A stretch of DNA of 64,000 nucleotides from positions 186,001-250,000 of the forward strand of contig JAPMXV010000034.1 in assembly GCA_026936335.1 (NCBI GenBank), read 5' to 3'. Under the pieces are notes generated by a model that was given only the letters and a program-made list of their open reading frames with translations, was not told the origin of the DNA and ran no database searches. The translations under genes were made by a program, and so were the position numbers. Each line of letters begins with the position of its first letter. Within the stretch, counting starts at the first letter, position 1. The DNA is from Mantamonas sphyraenae (lineage: Eukaryota > CRuMs > Mantamonadidae). Positions 34,637 through 45,633 of this stretch are shown here, piece after piece.

Positions 34637-34743
34637 GCGGCGGCGGCGGTGGTCGTAGGAGTGGCGGCGGTGGTCGTGGGAGTGGCGGCGGGAGAAGCAG
34701 CAGCAGCAGCGGCGCAAGTGCCACGCAGAGCAGATACGGGTGA
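26760..34743 (+). CDS. F1: giant protein with N-terminal FEN1/PIN-like nuclease and C-terminal Fanzor/TnpB-like RuvC and zinc ribbon
   Basis: Exons 26760-27096 and 28172-34743 join in phase 1 (GTGAGT...CCAG), giving 2302 residues. The N-terminal 5'-nuclease-like domain has the first-strand acid DVYVDAAMF (Asp108), FEADDAIAD (Glu222, Asp224, Asp225), VIVTDDTDFLRM (Asp243-246) and LLAVSGNLDDRLP, matching the acid pattern of XPG/FEN1/polA 5'-exonucleases. A helical middle, an Ala/Arg/Glu coiled coil (about 1043-1269) and a 35-residue tandem repeat (about 1384-1710) follow. The C-terminus has RuvC-I LRVSDPG (Asp1979), shifted RuvC-II Glu2109 in NERFTTQRC, zinc ribbon CGSC and CECAV (first Cys 2116), RuvC-III HRDVNST (Asp2172), then a Ser/Gly tail. 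Family knowledge: TnpB and Fanzor are RNA-guided DNA nucleases. The fusion is inferred to belong to a mobile element; guide RNA and activity are unproven. Confidence 0.75.
27281..28110. repeat. About 190-bp tandem repeat inside the F1 intron
   Basis: Five copies of a unit starting near TGCATGCCTACACACGCGT occur at about 27283, 27482, 27670, 27862 and 28041 (spacing about 176-199). They include T-rich tracts (CCCCTTTTTTTTTGG) and GTGCGCGTGCATGC. The array fills most of the 1075-nt intron that separates the first catalytic strand of the nuclease domain from the rest. Confidence 0.85.
31983..32962 (+). repeat. Coding minisatellite, 105-bp units, in F1
   Basis: About nine and a half near-identical 105-bp units encode the 35-residue repeat beginning AGQGMGQGHAETGV. 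The unit length is a multiple of three and the repeat is also open in other frames. Units differ at few sites (EQ/VQ, VEQ/VER), so the array is young or homogenised. Copy number probably varies between alleles. Confidence 0.9.
34473..34725 (+). repeat. Ser/Gly microsatellite encoding the F1 C-terminal tail
   Basis: Alternating AGC/AGT runs and GGCGGCGGTGGTCGT blocks encode poly-Ser and GGGGRRSGGG repeats after the last RuvC motif. Length is likely polymorphic. The stop is TGA at 34741-34743. Confidence 0.85.
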
Positions 34744-35099
34744 CAAGGGTCCGCGGGTGGCATGGCAGAGCGAGTCTTAAACGTGTCGTTGAACAGCGAC
34801 CGACTTTACAGTGTGTAAGTGCAACGGGTGTGAGGTGGCAAGAAGGTGACAGGGCGGTACTGACACACCAAAACAGCATGTAATCCATGGGATCATAAAT
34901 CCCAGTATCACACGGAGGAAGAACGGGGAGGGGGTGAGTGGAAGGAGGAGCAGATGAGACGCAACACCAATCAAAGCAAAGGAGAGGGCTGCAGGAGAGG
35001 GGGAGAGCACACATCACACCAGCAATGAAGGAATTTCACAATCAGTCGCAGGACACAGAAAACAATCCATGGGGTGGCAACCTTTGCGACGGGCAGTAC

Positions 35100-38000
35100 G
35101 GATGGTCAAGGGACGAGTGTGCTGTTCGGCAACAAGAGAGACGGGGCGCCTGCCGCGGGTGGGTAGGGTGGGAGAGTGGGTGGCTGGGTGGATTCAGATG
35201 CGTCACGGTACCAGTGAGTGGATTGGAGTGGGAGTGGGGTGGGTTGTGTGGTGGAGGTAGTCCTTCAGTTGCCTGTTGTGGGGTGACGAGTGTGCTGTTC
35301 GGCAGCAAGAGAGACGGGGCGTCTGCCGCGGGTGGGTAGGGTGGGAGAGTGGGTGGCTGGGTGGATTCAGATGCGTCACGGTACCAGTGAGTGGATTGGA
35401 GTGGGTGTGGGGTGGGTTGTGTGGTGGTGGTGATCCTTCAGTGGCCGGTTGTAGGGTGCTGTTCGGCAGCAAGGGTGACGGGGCGTATGGCGTGGGTGGG
35501 TACGGTGGGAGAGTGGGTGTCCGGGTGGATTCAGATGCGTCACGGTACCAGTGAGTGGATTGGGGTGGGAGTGGGGTGGGTTGTGTGGTGGTGGTGATCC
35601 TTTAGTCGCCGGTTTTGGGGTGACGAGTGTGCTGTTCGGCAGCAAGGGTGACGGGGCGTCTGCCGCGGGTGGGTAGGGTGGGAGAGTGGGTGGCTGGGTG
35701 GATTCAGATGCGTCACGGTACCGGTGAGTGGATTGGAGTGGGAGTGGGGTGGGTTGTGTGGTGGTGGTGATCCTCTAGTGGCCAGTTGTGGGGTGCTGTT
35801 CGGCAGCAAGGGCGACGGGGCGCCTGACGAGCGTGGGTAGGGTGGGAGAGTGGGTGGCTGGGTGGATTCAGATGCGTCACGGTACCAGTGAGTGGATTGG
35901 AGTGGGTGTGGGGTGGGTTGTGTGGTGGTGGTGATCCTTCAGTGGCCGGTTGTAGGGTGCTGTTCGGCAGCAAGAGAGACGGGGCGCCTGACGTGCGTGG
36001 GTAGGGTGGGAGAGTGGGTGGCTGGGTGGATTCAGATGCGTCACGGTACCAGTGAGTGGATTGGAGTGGGTGTGGGGTGGGTTGTGTGGTGGTGGTGATC
36101 CTTTAGTCGCCGGTTTTGGGGTGACGAGTGTGCTGCTCGGCAGCAAGAGAGACGGGGCGTATGGCGTGGGTGGGTACGGTGGGAGAGTGGGTGGCTGGGT
36201 GGATTCAGATGCGTCATGGTACCAGTGAGTGGATTGGGGTGGGTGCGGGGTGGGGTGTGTGGTGGTGGTGATCCTTTAGTCGCCGGTTTTGGGGTGACGA
36301 GTGTGCTGCTCGGCAGCAAGAGAGACGGGGCGTATGGCGTGGGTGGGTACGGTGGGAGAGTGGGTGGCTGGGTGGATTCAGATGCGTCACGGTACCAGTG
36401 AGTGGATTGGGGTGGGTGCGGGGTGGGGTGTGTGGTAGTGGCGTTCCTTCAGTCGCCGGTTTTGGGGTGACGAGTGTGCTGCTCGGCAGCAAGAGAGACG
36501 GGGCGTATGGCGTGGGTGGGTACGGTGGGAGAGTGGGTGGCTGGGTGGATTCAGATGCGTCATGGTACCAGTGAGTGGATTGGGGTGGGTGCGGGGTGGG
36601 GTGTGTGGTGGTGGTGATCCTTTAGTCGCCGGTTTTGGGGTGACGAGTGTGCTGTTCGGCAGCAAGAGAGACGGGGCGTATGGCGTGGGTGGGTACGGTG
36701 GGAGAATGGGTGGCTGGGTGGATTCAGATGCGTCACGGTACCAGTGAGTGGATTGGGGTGGGAGTGGGGTGGGTTGTGTGGTAGTGGCGTTCCTTCAGTC
36801 GCCGGTTTTGGGGTGACGAGTGTGCTGTTCGGCAGCAAGAGAGACGGGGCGCCTGACGTGCGTGGGTAGGGTGGGAGAATGGGTGGCTGGGTGGATTCAG
36901 ATGCGTCACGGTACCAGTGAGTGGATTGGAGTGGGTGTGGGGTGGGTTGTGTGGTGGTGGTGATCCTTTAGTCGCCGGTTTTGGGGTGACGAGTGTGCTG
37001 CTCGGCAGCAAGAGAGACGGGGCGTATGGCGTGGGTGGGTACGGTGGGAGAGTGGGTGGCTGGGTGGATTCAGATGCGTCATGGTACCAGTGAGTGGATT
37101 GGGGTGGGTGCGGGGTGGGGTGTGTGGTGGTGGTGATCCTTTAGTCGCCGGTTTTGGGGTGACGAGTGTGCTGCTCGGCAGCAAGAGAGACGGGGCGTAT
37201 GGCGTGGGTGGGTACGGTGGGAGAGTGGGTGGCTGGGTGGATTCAGATGCGTCACGGTACCAGTGAGTGGATTGGGGTGGGTGCGGGGTGGGGTGTGTGG
37301 TAGTGGCGTTCCTTCAGTCGCCGGTTTTGGGGTGACGAGTGTGCTGCTCGGCAGCAAGAGAGACGGGGCGTATGGCGTGGGTGGGTACGGTGGGAGAGTG
37401 GGTGTCCGGGTGGATTCAGATGCGTCACGGTACCAGTGAGTGGATTGGGGTGGGAGTGGGGTGGGTTGTGTGGTGGTGGTGATCCTTTAGTCGCCGGTTT
37501 TGGGGTGACGAGTGTGCTGTTCGGCAGCAAGGGTGACGGGGCGTCTGCCGCGGGTGGGTAGGGTGGGAGAGTGGGTGGCTGGGTGGATTCAGATGCGTCA
37601 CGGTACCGGTGAGTGGATTGGAGTGGGAGTGGGGTGGGTTGTGTGGTGGTGGTGATCCTCTAGTGGCCAGTTGTGGGGTGCTGTTCGGCAGCAAGGGCGA
37701 CGGGGCGCCTGACGAGCGTGGGTAGGGTGGGAGAGTGGGTGGCTGGGTGGATTCAGATGCGTCACGGTACCAGTGAGTGGATTGGAGTGGGTGTGGGGTG
37801 GGTTGTGTGGTGGTGGTGATCCTTCAGTGGCCGGTTGTAGGGTGCTGTTCGGCAGCAAGAGAGACGGGGCGCCTGACGTGCGTGGGTAGGGTGGGAGAAT
37901 GGGTGGCTGGGTGGATTCAGATGCGTCACGGTACCAGTGAGTGGATTGGGGTGGGAGTGGGGTGGGTTGTGTGGTAGTGGCGTTCCTTCAGTCGCCGGTT

Positions 38001-38640
38001 TTGGGGTGACGAGTGTGCTGTTCGGCAGCAAGAGAGACGGGGCGCCTGACGTGCGTGGGTAGGGTGGGAGAATGGGTGGCTGGGTGGATTCAGATGCGTC
38101 ACGGTACCAGTGAGTGGATTGGAGTGGGTGTGGGGTGGGTTGTGTGGTGGTGGTGATCCTTTAGTCGCCGGTTTTGGGGTGACGAGTGTGCTGCTCGGCA
38201 GCAAGAGAGACGGGGCGTATGGCGTGGGTGGGTACGGTGGGAGAGTGGGTGGCTGGGTGGATTCAGATGCGTCATGGTACCAGTGAGTGGATTGGGGTGG
38301 GTGCGGGGTGGGGTGTGTGGTAGTGGCGTTCCTTCAGTTGCCGGTTTTGGGGTGACGAGTGTGCTGTTCGGCAGCAAGAGAGACGGGGCGCCTGACGTGG
38401 GTGGGTACGGTGGGAGAGTGGGTGGCTGGGTGGATTCAGATGCGTCATGGTACCAGTGAGTGGATTGGGGTGGGTGCGGGGGTGACGGTGTGTGTGGTGG
38501 TGGTGATCCTTTAGTCGCCGGTTTTGGGGTGACGAGTGTGCTGCTCGGCAGCAAGAGAGACGGGGCGTATGGCGTGGGTGGGTACGGTGGGAGAGTGGGT
38601 GGCTGGGTGGATTCAGATGCGTCACGGTACCAGTGAGTGG
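35100..38640. repeat. Left satellite array, 164/173-bp units
   Basis: About twenty head-to-tail units are marked by GCGTCACGGTACCAGTGAG near 35207, 35378, 35543 and onward. Two unit lengths, 164 and 173 bp, alternate irregularly; the difference is the GTGACGAGTGT segment. Higher-order copies exist: 35540-35973 recurs at 37425-37858, and 36214-36492 recurs at 37079-37357. The short G-rich-strand frames through it are periodic artefacts. Confidence 0.9.
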
Positions 38641-39202
38641 ATTGGAGTGGGGATGGGGTGGAGTATGGAGTATGCGGTGGCGGCGTTGTGTGTGTGTGTG
38701 TTCGGGGGAGGGCAGGGGGGCCGGGGCGGAGGGTCGAAGCCGAGTTCACACACGTGGTATTTGAGTGTTGCTGAGTTGTGCGTGTAAATTGCTGTGTATG
38801 GCGTGGTAGTTCGTATACTGCTCTGCCGGGGTGTTCTGGCACGAGGCGTGAGACCGTTGCCCGTTACGTGTGAGGACTGGGCGCGGTTTGCGGGATTTTC
38901 ATGCGGAGCGGTGGGTGGTTTTTGGCAGGAGAAGTGAATTGGTTGTTTGGATGACATGCAAGTGTACCCTTGTGGTGTGTTGTCAAGTCAGATAATGTGC
39001 CAGGTGCTTTGTTTGTGAGATATCTGGTGCCATGTCGGGGCGGTCGCAGACTGATTTCTGCACTTGTGTCTGCGCAGCTTGGGACCACCGAGACTACTTT
39101 AGTAGTTGACTTCGGGAAGTTTAAGTCGAGCCGCATAGGATTAGTTAATTTGGTTGATCAAATTGCATCAAAATGTCCTGGTCTCGATCCCTATAGTCAG
39201 TC

Positions 39203-39276
39203 GATCCCGTGGATTAGGTGGTTATATCGGATGCTTCACACGTATCAGGTCCCGAGTTCGAGCCTCGGCGGGATCA
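39203..39276 (+). tRNA. tRNA-Val (anticodon CAC) in left arm
   Basis: Folds as a cloverleaf: acceptor GATCCCG pairs CGGGATC with discriminator A. The D arm is GATTAGGTGGTTATATC. The anticodon stem GATGC/GTATC encloses the loop TTCACAC (anticodon CAC, reads GUG). The variable region is AGGTC and the T arm CCGAG-TTCGAGC-CTCGG. The internal B box GTTCGAGCC is intact. A T run follows at once. Probably functional. Confidence 0.92.
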
Positions 39277-39281
39277 ACCCC

Positions 39282-39293
39282 TTTTTTTTTTTT
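39282..39293 (+). terminator. RNA polymerase III terminator of tRNA-Val
   Basis: A run of 12 T residues begins six bases after the tRNA discriminator base, the standard Pol III stop signal. Confidence 0.85.
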
Positions 39294-40543
39294 GGTGGTT
39301 GCCGAAGCAGGGAGGGGTTGTCCTCGCGTACGTCGTCATTATCCCCTCCCTGCTCTACATTTGTTCCTCCGTGTTTACCCCCACCCCCAACCCAAACTTT
39401 TTCTTACTCACCTCCTTGCACCTTCTCCATCCCTCTCCCACCTCTTCTCTCATCTCCCCCTACACTCTCCCTGCCCATCACTCCTTGTTTCTTGTTTCTT
39501 GCTTCCTGCGCCCGACCTCTCACAAGCCCCACGTTCATCCTTTCCCTTTCCACCCTCCTTCATCCGCACGCTCCACTCTCCGTGTCTTCCTCGGCCTCAC
39601 CATCCACCCACTTCCCTCTCGTCCACCCCCCACCCCCTCGGCATCCTGGCACCTTCACATCAACACCCACCTTTCAACCCATCACAGGCATCCAGGTGCC
39701 TTCCTGCCTTTCTTTGTTCCTCGGGGAGGGACTGGTTGGCGCAACCCGCTTTGAAGTCAGTCGCGGCGTTCCCGCTGTCGGAGAGAAAGCATCCTGCACA
39801 GTTACCATGCAATCCAAAGCACACAGGAAATCAGATGCTTCGTTGCTGCATTCAGTATGGCCAATCATGCAGCTCGGTCTGCTGTGGAGCCACTCGGTGG
39901 GCCATGGTCGGCAACCATTCAACTGCCAGAACACACTCTCCGTTCCATGCACGGAGACGAAGATGGAGGCGAAGCGGTTTAGCATGCAAAGGTAGAGTTG
40001 TAGGTAGATGCGGATCACGTAAGGTGGTATAGACATCAAGGAACACAGGCGGGACGGGATCGGAGGGCAAGTTGACCAGCGGGAAAGTGTGGGGGGGGAT
40101 TGTTTGTGGGGGGGGGGGGGGGGGGGGGTGGTGGAGGGAGGGAGTGTTTGTGTGTATGTCTTGGGAGGGGTGATGCTCTTATGGAGGCTGGAGTCCATTT
40201 CGTGGTCGTGGTCGTGGGGGGACCTGCACAATTCGATCGACGGGTTGGGGAGGCATTCAGATGTGCAGCAGCAGCCACTGGGGTGGGAACACGCTGAGCT
40301 TGACGGCCACGTGGCCGTCCATTCCGGGATGTGTGGAGATGAGAGATGAGTCTTGCTCAGGTCCAGCAGATTGGGCAGCAGCTTGCGTGTGGTCGTCATT
40401 GACCTCGCCGGCAGCGTATGTGTCCGCCGCTGAAGGAGGTTCTCATCAGCGTGCACGGCCAAGCAAACGTGGATCGACATGAAAAGAGTATGCAGTTGTT
40501 GCTTCTTACGCATGAGGAAGGCACGCACTAGAAGCTGCAGGCG

Positions 40544-42112
40544 GTGCTGGCCCAACTTGTGAGTTTGTTGGCACCCTTGCAGGTACACGATGAACAGGAC
40601 GTCCACCAGAATGGTTCCCCATCATCTCGTATACATTGTACTCTCCATTATTCTCCGCACGTGTCTCATCACGTGTCGGCCGTGAACGCATCAGAACCTG
40701 GTTCTGCAGTCCGGCTGTCGCCTGGCTCCGAGAACAGCATCACGAGGCTGCTGCCCATGCTGCGGAGATACGGACCCCTCTGGGTAGAGCAATTGCCGGC
40801 GACAATCGGTAGCGCCGCCCTCAGGGCATACATTGATGCCCTGAAGAGTGCCAGAGCATTGAGGAAGCAAGGGCAGAAAGCTGGTGACGCGACCAAAACC
40901 AAGAATCGCAACACCGAGTGGCAAACCATTCGCATCGCCTCAACCAATGTGCATCTGCAAATGGACAAACAAGGAAAGGAGCAGTACCCAAGAGTCTCCA
41001 ACATCACACTGTTCAAAGACACCGCTCTGTTGGACCGCATTGCCCTCAATCGCCGGCAATCGAAGGGTTTGCGGCCTGGGTCTTTTATTCAACGTGACAA
41101 GGCGTTCATCAAGCCAGTGCACGACATCTTGCTGCACTATGACACTACTACTGGCCGAGTTTTCGTCTCATTTGTCGCCGAAGTGCAGAACACGCATCAA
41201 CGTGATTTGGAGAGCGACCCTGTTGTTGCAGCGGCCGATCTGGGCGGTTCTGTCGTGGCCACTGCCGTTTTCTCATCTGGGGAAGCCGCAGAGCTGGGCC
41301 AACAACCTCATCGCAAGCTGGAACAACTTCGTCATCGCATCTCTCGATTGCAGACGCAGCTTGACGACGCGAAGAAGGAGGACGAGCAAGCTGTGGCGCT
41401 GATCAAGAAGAAAATGCGGCTGCTGAGACTCAAGAAGAAGCAAATCCAGCGCAGCTTGCACTACCTGGTTGCTTACCACCTCGTGCGCCGATCTGCAGCT
41501 CTGATCTGCGCGAAGCTCTGCACAAAGCAGATAGTGGCAAAGAGGAAGAGTGACGGCAGTAAGCGAGTGCTGAACCGTAGGCGGTGGCACGACTGCTGGA
41601 CATTGGCACTTTCGCTTCTATGAGACCCTTCAAACCATGGCCGCTCGATGGGGCTGCTGGTTGGTTCCGGGTGTGCACGAGAAGCATACCACGATGAGCT
41701 GCTGCATGTGTGGGACGGTCAAGCGCGTGGGTGGCTCCAAGACCTTCAAGTGCAACGAAAGGACGTGTCCAATGTGGGATGTGCCAATGGGCCGGGACTT
41801 GCAGGCGGCGATCAACATCTTGCAGTTGAATCTGTGGCGCTTGGGCCTCCCAGAGCTCGTGCAGGCTGTCATCAGTGACAACCCCATCTTGATCCATACA
41901 ACATGGCCAATGGGACGGGTTCAGACAGCGAGTGCGAGGATGATGAGGAGTACGCTGAGTACGAGGACGACGAAGAGGACGAGGAGTACGAGACGCACGA
42001 TGAAGAGGATGAAGAGATGGACATCGAGGTGTACTACCAATCAGAGGACGCGACTAGCGGCGGGCTCGATATGAAAGAACGACCAGGAGCGAGTGAGACC
42101 AGCGCTCACTAG
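40544..42112 (+). pseudogene. F3: compact Fanzor/TnpB-like RNA-guided nuclease gene with two compensating frameshifts
   Basis: Frame 1 (40544-about 41600) encodes a basic N-terminal half and RuvC-I AAADLGGSVVATAVF. The homologous continuation (GHWHFRFYETLQTMAARWG) is in the next frame, consistent with one extra T near 41600. That frame holds GVHEKHTTMSCCMC (shifted RuvC-II Glu just before the zinc ribbon), a second pair CNERTCP, and RuvC-III GRDLQAAINIL. Near 41880-41903 the original frame returns with a Glu/Asp/Tyr-rich acidic tail ending at 42112. All catalytic and zinc residues are kept, so the breaks are recent or are sequence errors; a small intron cannot be excluded. The start is unclear: an in-frame TAG lies at 40529, and CTGCAG just upstream could be a splice acceptor. 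It sits alone on the plus strand at the centre of the foldback element. Confidence 0.75.
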
Positions 42113-42295
42113 CTTTGTGTGAGTTGTCCCCAACCCACTTCCCCGCCCGCCCCCGCAAACAAGAATGCTGATACCGATATCACTTTCCATCACACACATG
42201 CCATGCATTGGTCATCTGAACCGGATACGGGTAATTTGGGGGTCGAACGCGGTTTTGAATTTGGCAGAAGTGGTTGGCCAGCATACCGCATCTCC

Positions 42296-44155
42296 TTAGA
42301 TTTCCGCCCCCCCCCCCCCCCCCCCCCAAACGTCTTTGTCGGCTGCAGCACAAGAACTTGTTCCAGACGCGCGGGACTTGTCGATCACCGAGATCATCTC
42401 ATGTGCACGCTTGCCATCCTTAGTTGGCGATACGTCGCGTACTGCGCACGCATGTGCTTCGCATTCTTGCAGGAAGCAAAACGCCAAAAGGCGGTTCTTT
42501 GTACTGCTCCTTGAACGCCGTTTACGACTCCAGCAATCGCCCTTGCCCTGTCTTGAGTGCCTGCACCTCATGGCTGTCCAGGGGTAGGTGGCCACATACA
42601 CCTGACCGTGCCGCACAAAGACTGCCGTGCCCCAGTCTCGTCCACGACCAGGGTCCATGCTGATCCAAAGCACGTTGAGGGCAATCTCAAGGACCGAGTA
42701 TCCATTCTTGGCAAAGGTTTCGACGTGGTCAACCAAGCCACGCTTTGGAAGAGGGCGGTCCGGAAAGCCAGGCGCGATCTGCTCGAAGGTTGCCGTCAAC
42801 GCGTCTTGCATGCCAGTGGGCTTCAGCACGGCCAAGGCGACCAGCGTGCCTTTCTGGATATCAGCAGAAGGGGCAGGAGATGTGCCACCCTTGGTTTGAT
42901 CAATGCTGCCAGGCTCGCAGGCGATGGCAAAACTGCGTCGATCCTGGGTTGCACTACATAGGCTCGCTTGTACTTGCCCTGGACGTCGGTTCCACCGGAT
43001 CATGCGCATGCTGCTGTCACTGATGTTCTCAAGCAGGCCCTTGCGTGTTTCTTGCTTCCAACGCCGCGCGTGAGCATGAGAATAGTCTGCACGGGGACCG
43101 TCCGCAGCGGGTGTTTCCCTGCCCCATGCTTATTTGGCACATCCTCGGTGCTGTTGTTTCGTGAACAGGATACCGGTATCAATATGCAGCCCTTGGATAG
43201 CCAGACGCCCCTCGCGGTGGCACAGGACGACACCATCGTCAGTGGTCTCGCCACTGACGACTTTATCCAGTGTCATCGTTTTCACTTCGTTGCAAGGTAG
43301 TCGCGCATGACAGGCGCCAGGGTAGTGGCCGTGGCCCTGCTCGCAAAGTCGCAAAGGATGGCTGCGTGGCGTTTGAGCAGAACTCGTGGACGCAAGTGTA
43401 CTCAGTTGCTGGTAGAAATGTTGCAATTCCGCGGGCGTGGCTCGATCGGCAAACAACCTGTACTCGAGTCAAAGGTGGCCGGCCGTGAGGCTTTGGTGTT
43501 GTCTCACGAGCCCGTGGAACATGTGCAGCGTACAAACGCCTTCCAGAGGTGGACGTCTCCCCACTCTGCGTCTATCTCCCGGCCCTTGATTGTCTGCGGC
43601 TTGCGGACCACGTTTGATCTGTTTGAGAGAGTCATCGTGTCATTGGGAGACGGTGACGGCCTCTCCTGGTCCATTTGAATCTGAGAACGACCAGCTCGAT
43701 CGCCTGGGCGCAAAATCGCTCTGGCCACCACTTTTCAGTCAGCTGGTGCACACGGTCATTGTACTCGCGGAAGTTCCCTTCCGCCTGTGGAAACCAATCC
43801 GGGTAGTGGGACCACCGAAACTGAGCATCCCGAAGGGCAGACTGCCGTGCTGCTGCTCCTCGTGCTGCTCCTGGCCCTCATACACACACTGCCGGGTGCT
43901 CCATGCGCCGCCAGCTCTGCAAACCTTGCGGGGTCCGTTGCCAGGAGAACGTTCTCCAACATGTGGATGGGGAAATGGGTCGAATGCGTTCACGAGGCGG
44001 GTATGGAGGTCACCAGCATCACCCAAAGACCTTCTTTCCCTGCAGGTAGTTGTGTTCGGCGTGGGTACAACGAGATGGGCTCGTGCGTGGCCACACAGGT
44101 AGGACACGTCAGGAGGACACATCAGGGACACGTGAGAACCGGCCCGGGACGTCAC
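42296..44155 (-). pseudogene. F4: decayed gene facing F3, with a RuvC-I-like motif
   Basis: Natural-looking coding blocks lie on the minus strand in several frames separated by stops: EYNDRVHQLTEKWWPERF near 43720, DKVVSGETTDDGVVLC near 43220, then a 237-residue block (43009-42296) with LEIALNVLWISMDPGRG and RDWGTAVFVRHGQVYVA. The SMDPGRGRDWGTAVF segment resembles a RuvC-I strand with its Asp. The frame ends in a long G run at about 42308-42327, and no zinc ribbon or RuvC-III follows, so the gene is broken. It may be a second TnpB-like gene or an unrelated protein. Confidence 0.4.
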
Positions 44156-45616
44156 CTAGCACACCAATGAGCACTGTCTTGTTGTTGCAGCTGTGGTTCT
44201 GGCAATCAAGAATCGACTTTATCCACGCCCGGCGCTACGTGCCGCCTCTACATGCAATCACCCACGAGCGTGATGTGCTGTCCCTGTTTTCATCATGACT
44301 CCGTGTTCGACACCAGATTGCACGCCAAACGGACAGATGCAGCGCTGGGCATCGAACGGTCACATGTGATGTCGTCGATACCGTTGCGTGGCACGCAAGT
44401 GGCACGCGTCCTCAGGAACCAAAGAGAGTCAAGTGAACGGCTTGCGCGACAACGCCCGTGTACTTCAGCGGGAAGCGCCCCTTGCAGTGAAGACAAGACA
44501 TACACGCCTCGTCAGGCTACCCAAAGCAGGAGGCGAACCTACGGATGTGGCTATGGTGTTTGCAGATACATATTGGGACATGGTTCTCCAAAGAGGGAGA
44601 TGGCATGGTATCGCTGCTGATGCAAAAAGGAGTTCTTTTCAAACGGCGCCGGCGACCTTGGTGCTCCTCTCTGTGGGTTGGAGCCAAAATTGGAGAATTG
44701 CGTGGCATGACTACTGTTGCAGGCGTTCCAGCATCACCCCTCCCAAGACACACACACAAACACTCCCTCCCTCCACCCCCCCCCCCCCCCCCCCACCCCC
44801 CACACAAACAATCCCCCCCACACTTTCCCGCTGGTCAACTTGCCCTCCGATCCCGTCCCGCCTGTGTTCCTTGATGTCTATACCACCTTACGTGATCCGC
44901 ATCTACCTACAACTCTACCTTTGCATGCTAAACCGCTTCGCCTCCATCTTCGTCTCCGTGCATGGAACGGAGAGTGTGTTCTGGCAGTTGAATGGTTGCC
45001 GACCATGGCCCACCGAGTGGCTCCACAGCAGACCGAGCTGCATGATTGGCCATACTGAATGCAGCAACGAAGCATCTGATTTCCTGTGTGCTTTGGATTG
45101 CATGGTAACTGTGCAGGATGCTTTCTCTCCGACAGCGGGAACGCCGCGACTGACTTCAAAGCTGGTTGCGCCAACCAGTCCCTCCCCGAGGAACAAAGAA
45201 AGGCAGGAAGGCACCTGGATGCCTGTGATGGGTTGAAAGGTGGGTGTTGATGTGAAGGTGCCAGGATGCCGAGGGGGTGGGGGGTGGACGAGAGGGAAGT
45301 GGGTGGATGGTGAGGCCGAGGAAGACACGGAGAGTGGAGCGTGCGGATGAAGGAGGGTGGAAAGGGAAAGGATGAACGTGGGGCTTGTGAGAGGTCGGGC
45401 GCAGGAAGCAAGAAACAAGAAACAAGGAGTGATGGGCAGGGAGAGTGTAGGGGGAGATGAGAGAAGAGGTGGGAGAGGGATGGAGAAGGTGCAAGGAGGT
45501 GAGTAAGAAAAAGTTTGGGTTGGGGGTGGGGGTAAACACGGAGGAACAAATGTAGAGCAGGGAGGGGATAATGACGACGTACGCGAGGACAACCCCTCCC
45601 TGCTTCGGCAACCACC

Positions 45617-45627
45617 AAAAAAAAAAA
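45617..45627 (-). terminator. RNA polymerase III terminator of right-arm tRNA-Val
   Basis: Eleven A residues on the plus strand, so a T run directly downstream of the minus-strand tRNA. Confidence 0.85.
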
Positions 45628-45633
45628 GGGGGT

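Larger units (their letters stand above)
38641..40177. repeat. Left arm, unique part (contains tRNA-Val and an outward-facing frame)
   Basis: This block is matched by 44730-46255 on the other strand. It contains the perfect palindrome ACTACTTTAGTAGT near 39094, the tRNA-Val, a pyrimidine-rich stretch (39330-39700) and a long G run (about 40110-40128). A minus-strand frame (39674-40606) encodes CMLNRFASIFVSVHGTESV and continues to 39674; its mirror in the right arm is open too. Whether this outward-facing frame is a gene is uncertain. Confidence 0.75.

Noticed and set aside
35100-38640. Periodic small frames of 61-92 codons in the satellite
   Set aside because: Each is the same sequence repeated at 164/173 bp; Pro/His/Ser-rich product of a repeat unit, not genes.
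34938-38640. Telomere or subtelomere end
   Set aside because: G-rich satellite looks telomere-like at first, but there is no short TTAGGG-type repeat and genes continue on both sides.
38970-40032. Several 178-341 codon frames across the left arm (and mirrored at 44878-45940)
   Set aside because: They run straight through the tRNA-Val and its terminator and through pyrimidine tracts; no protein character.
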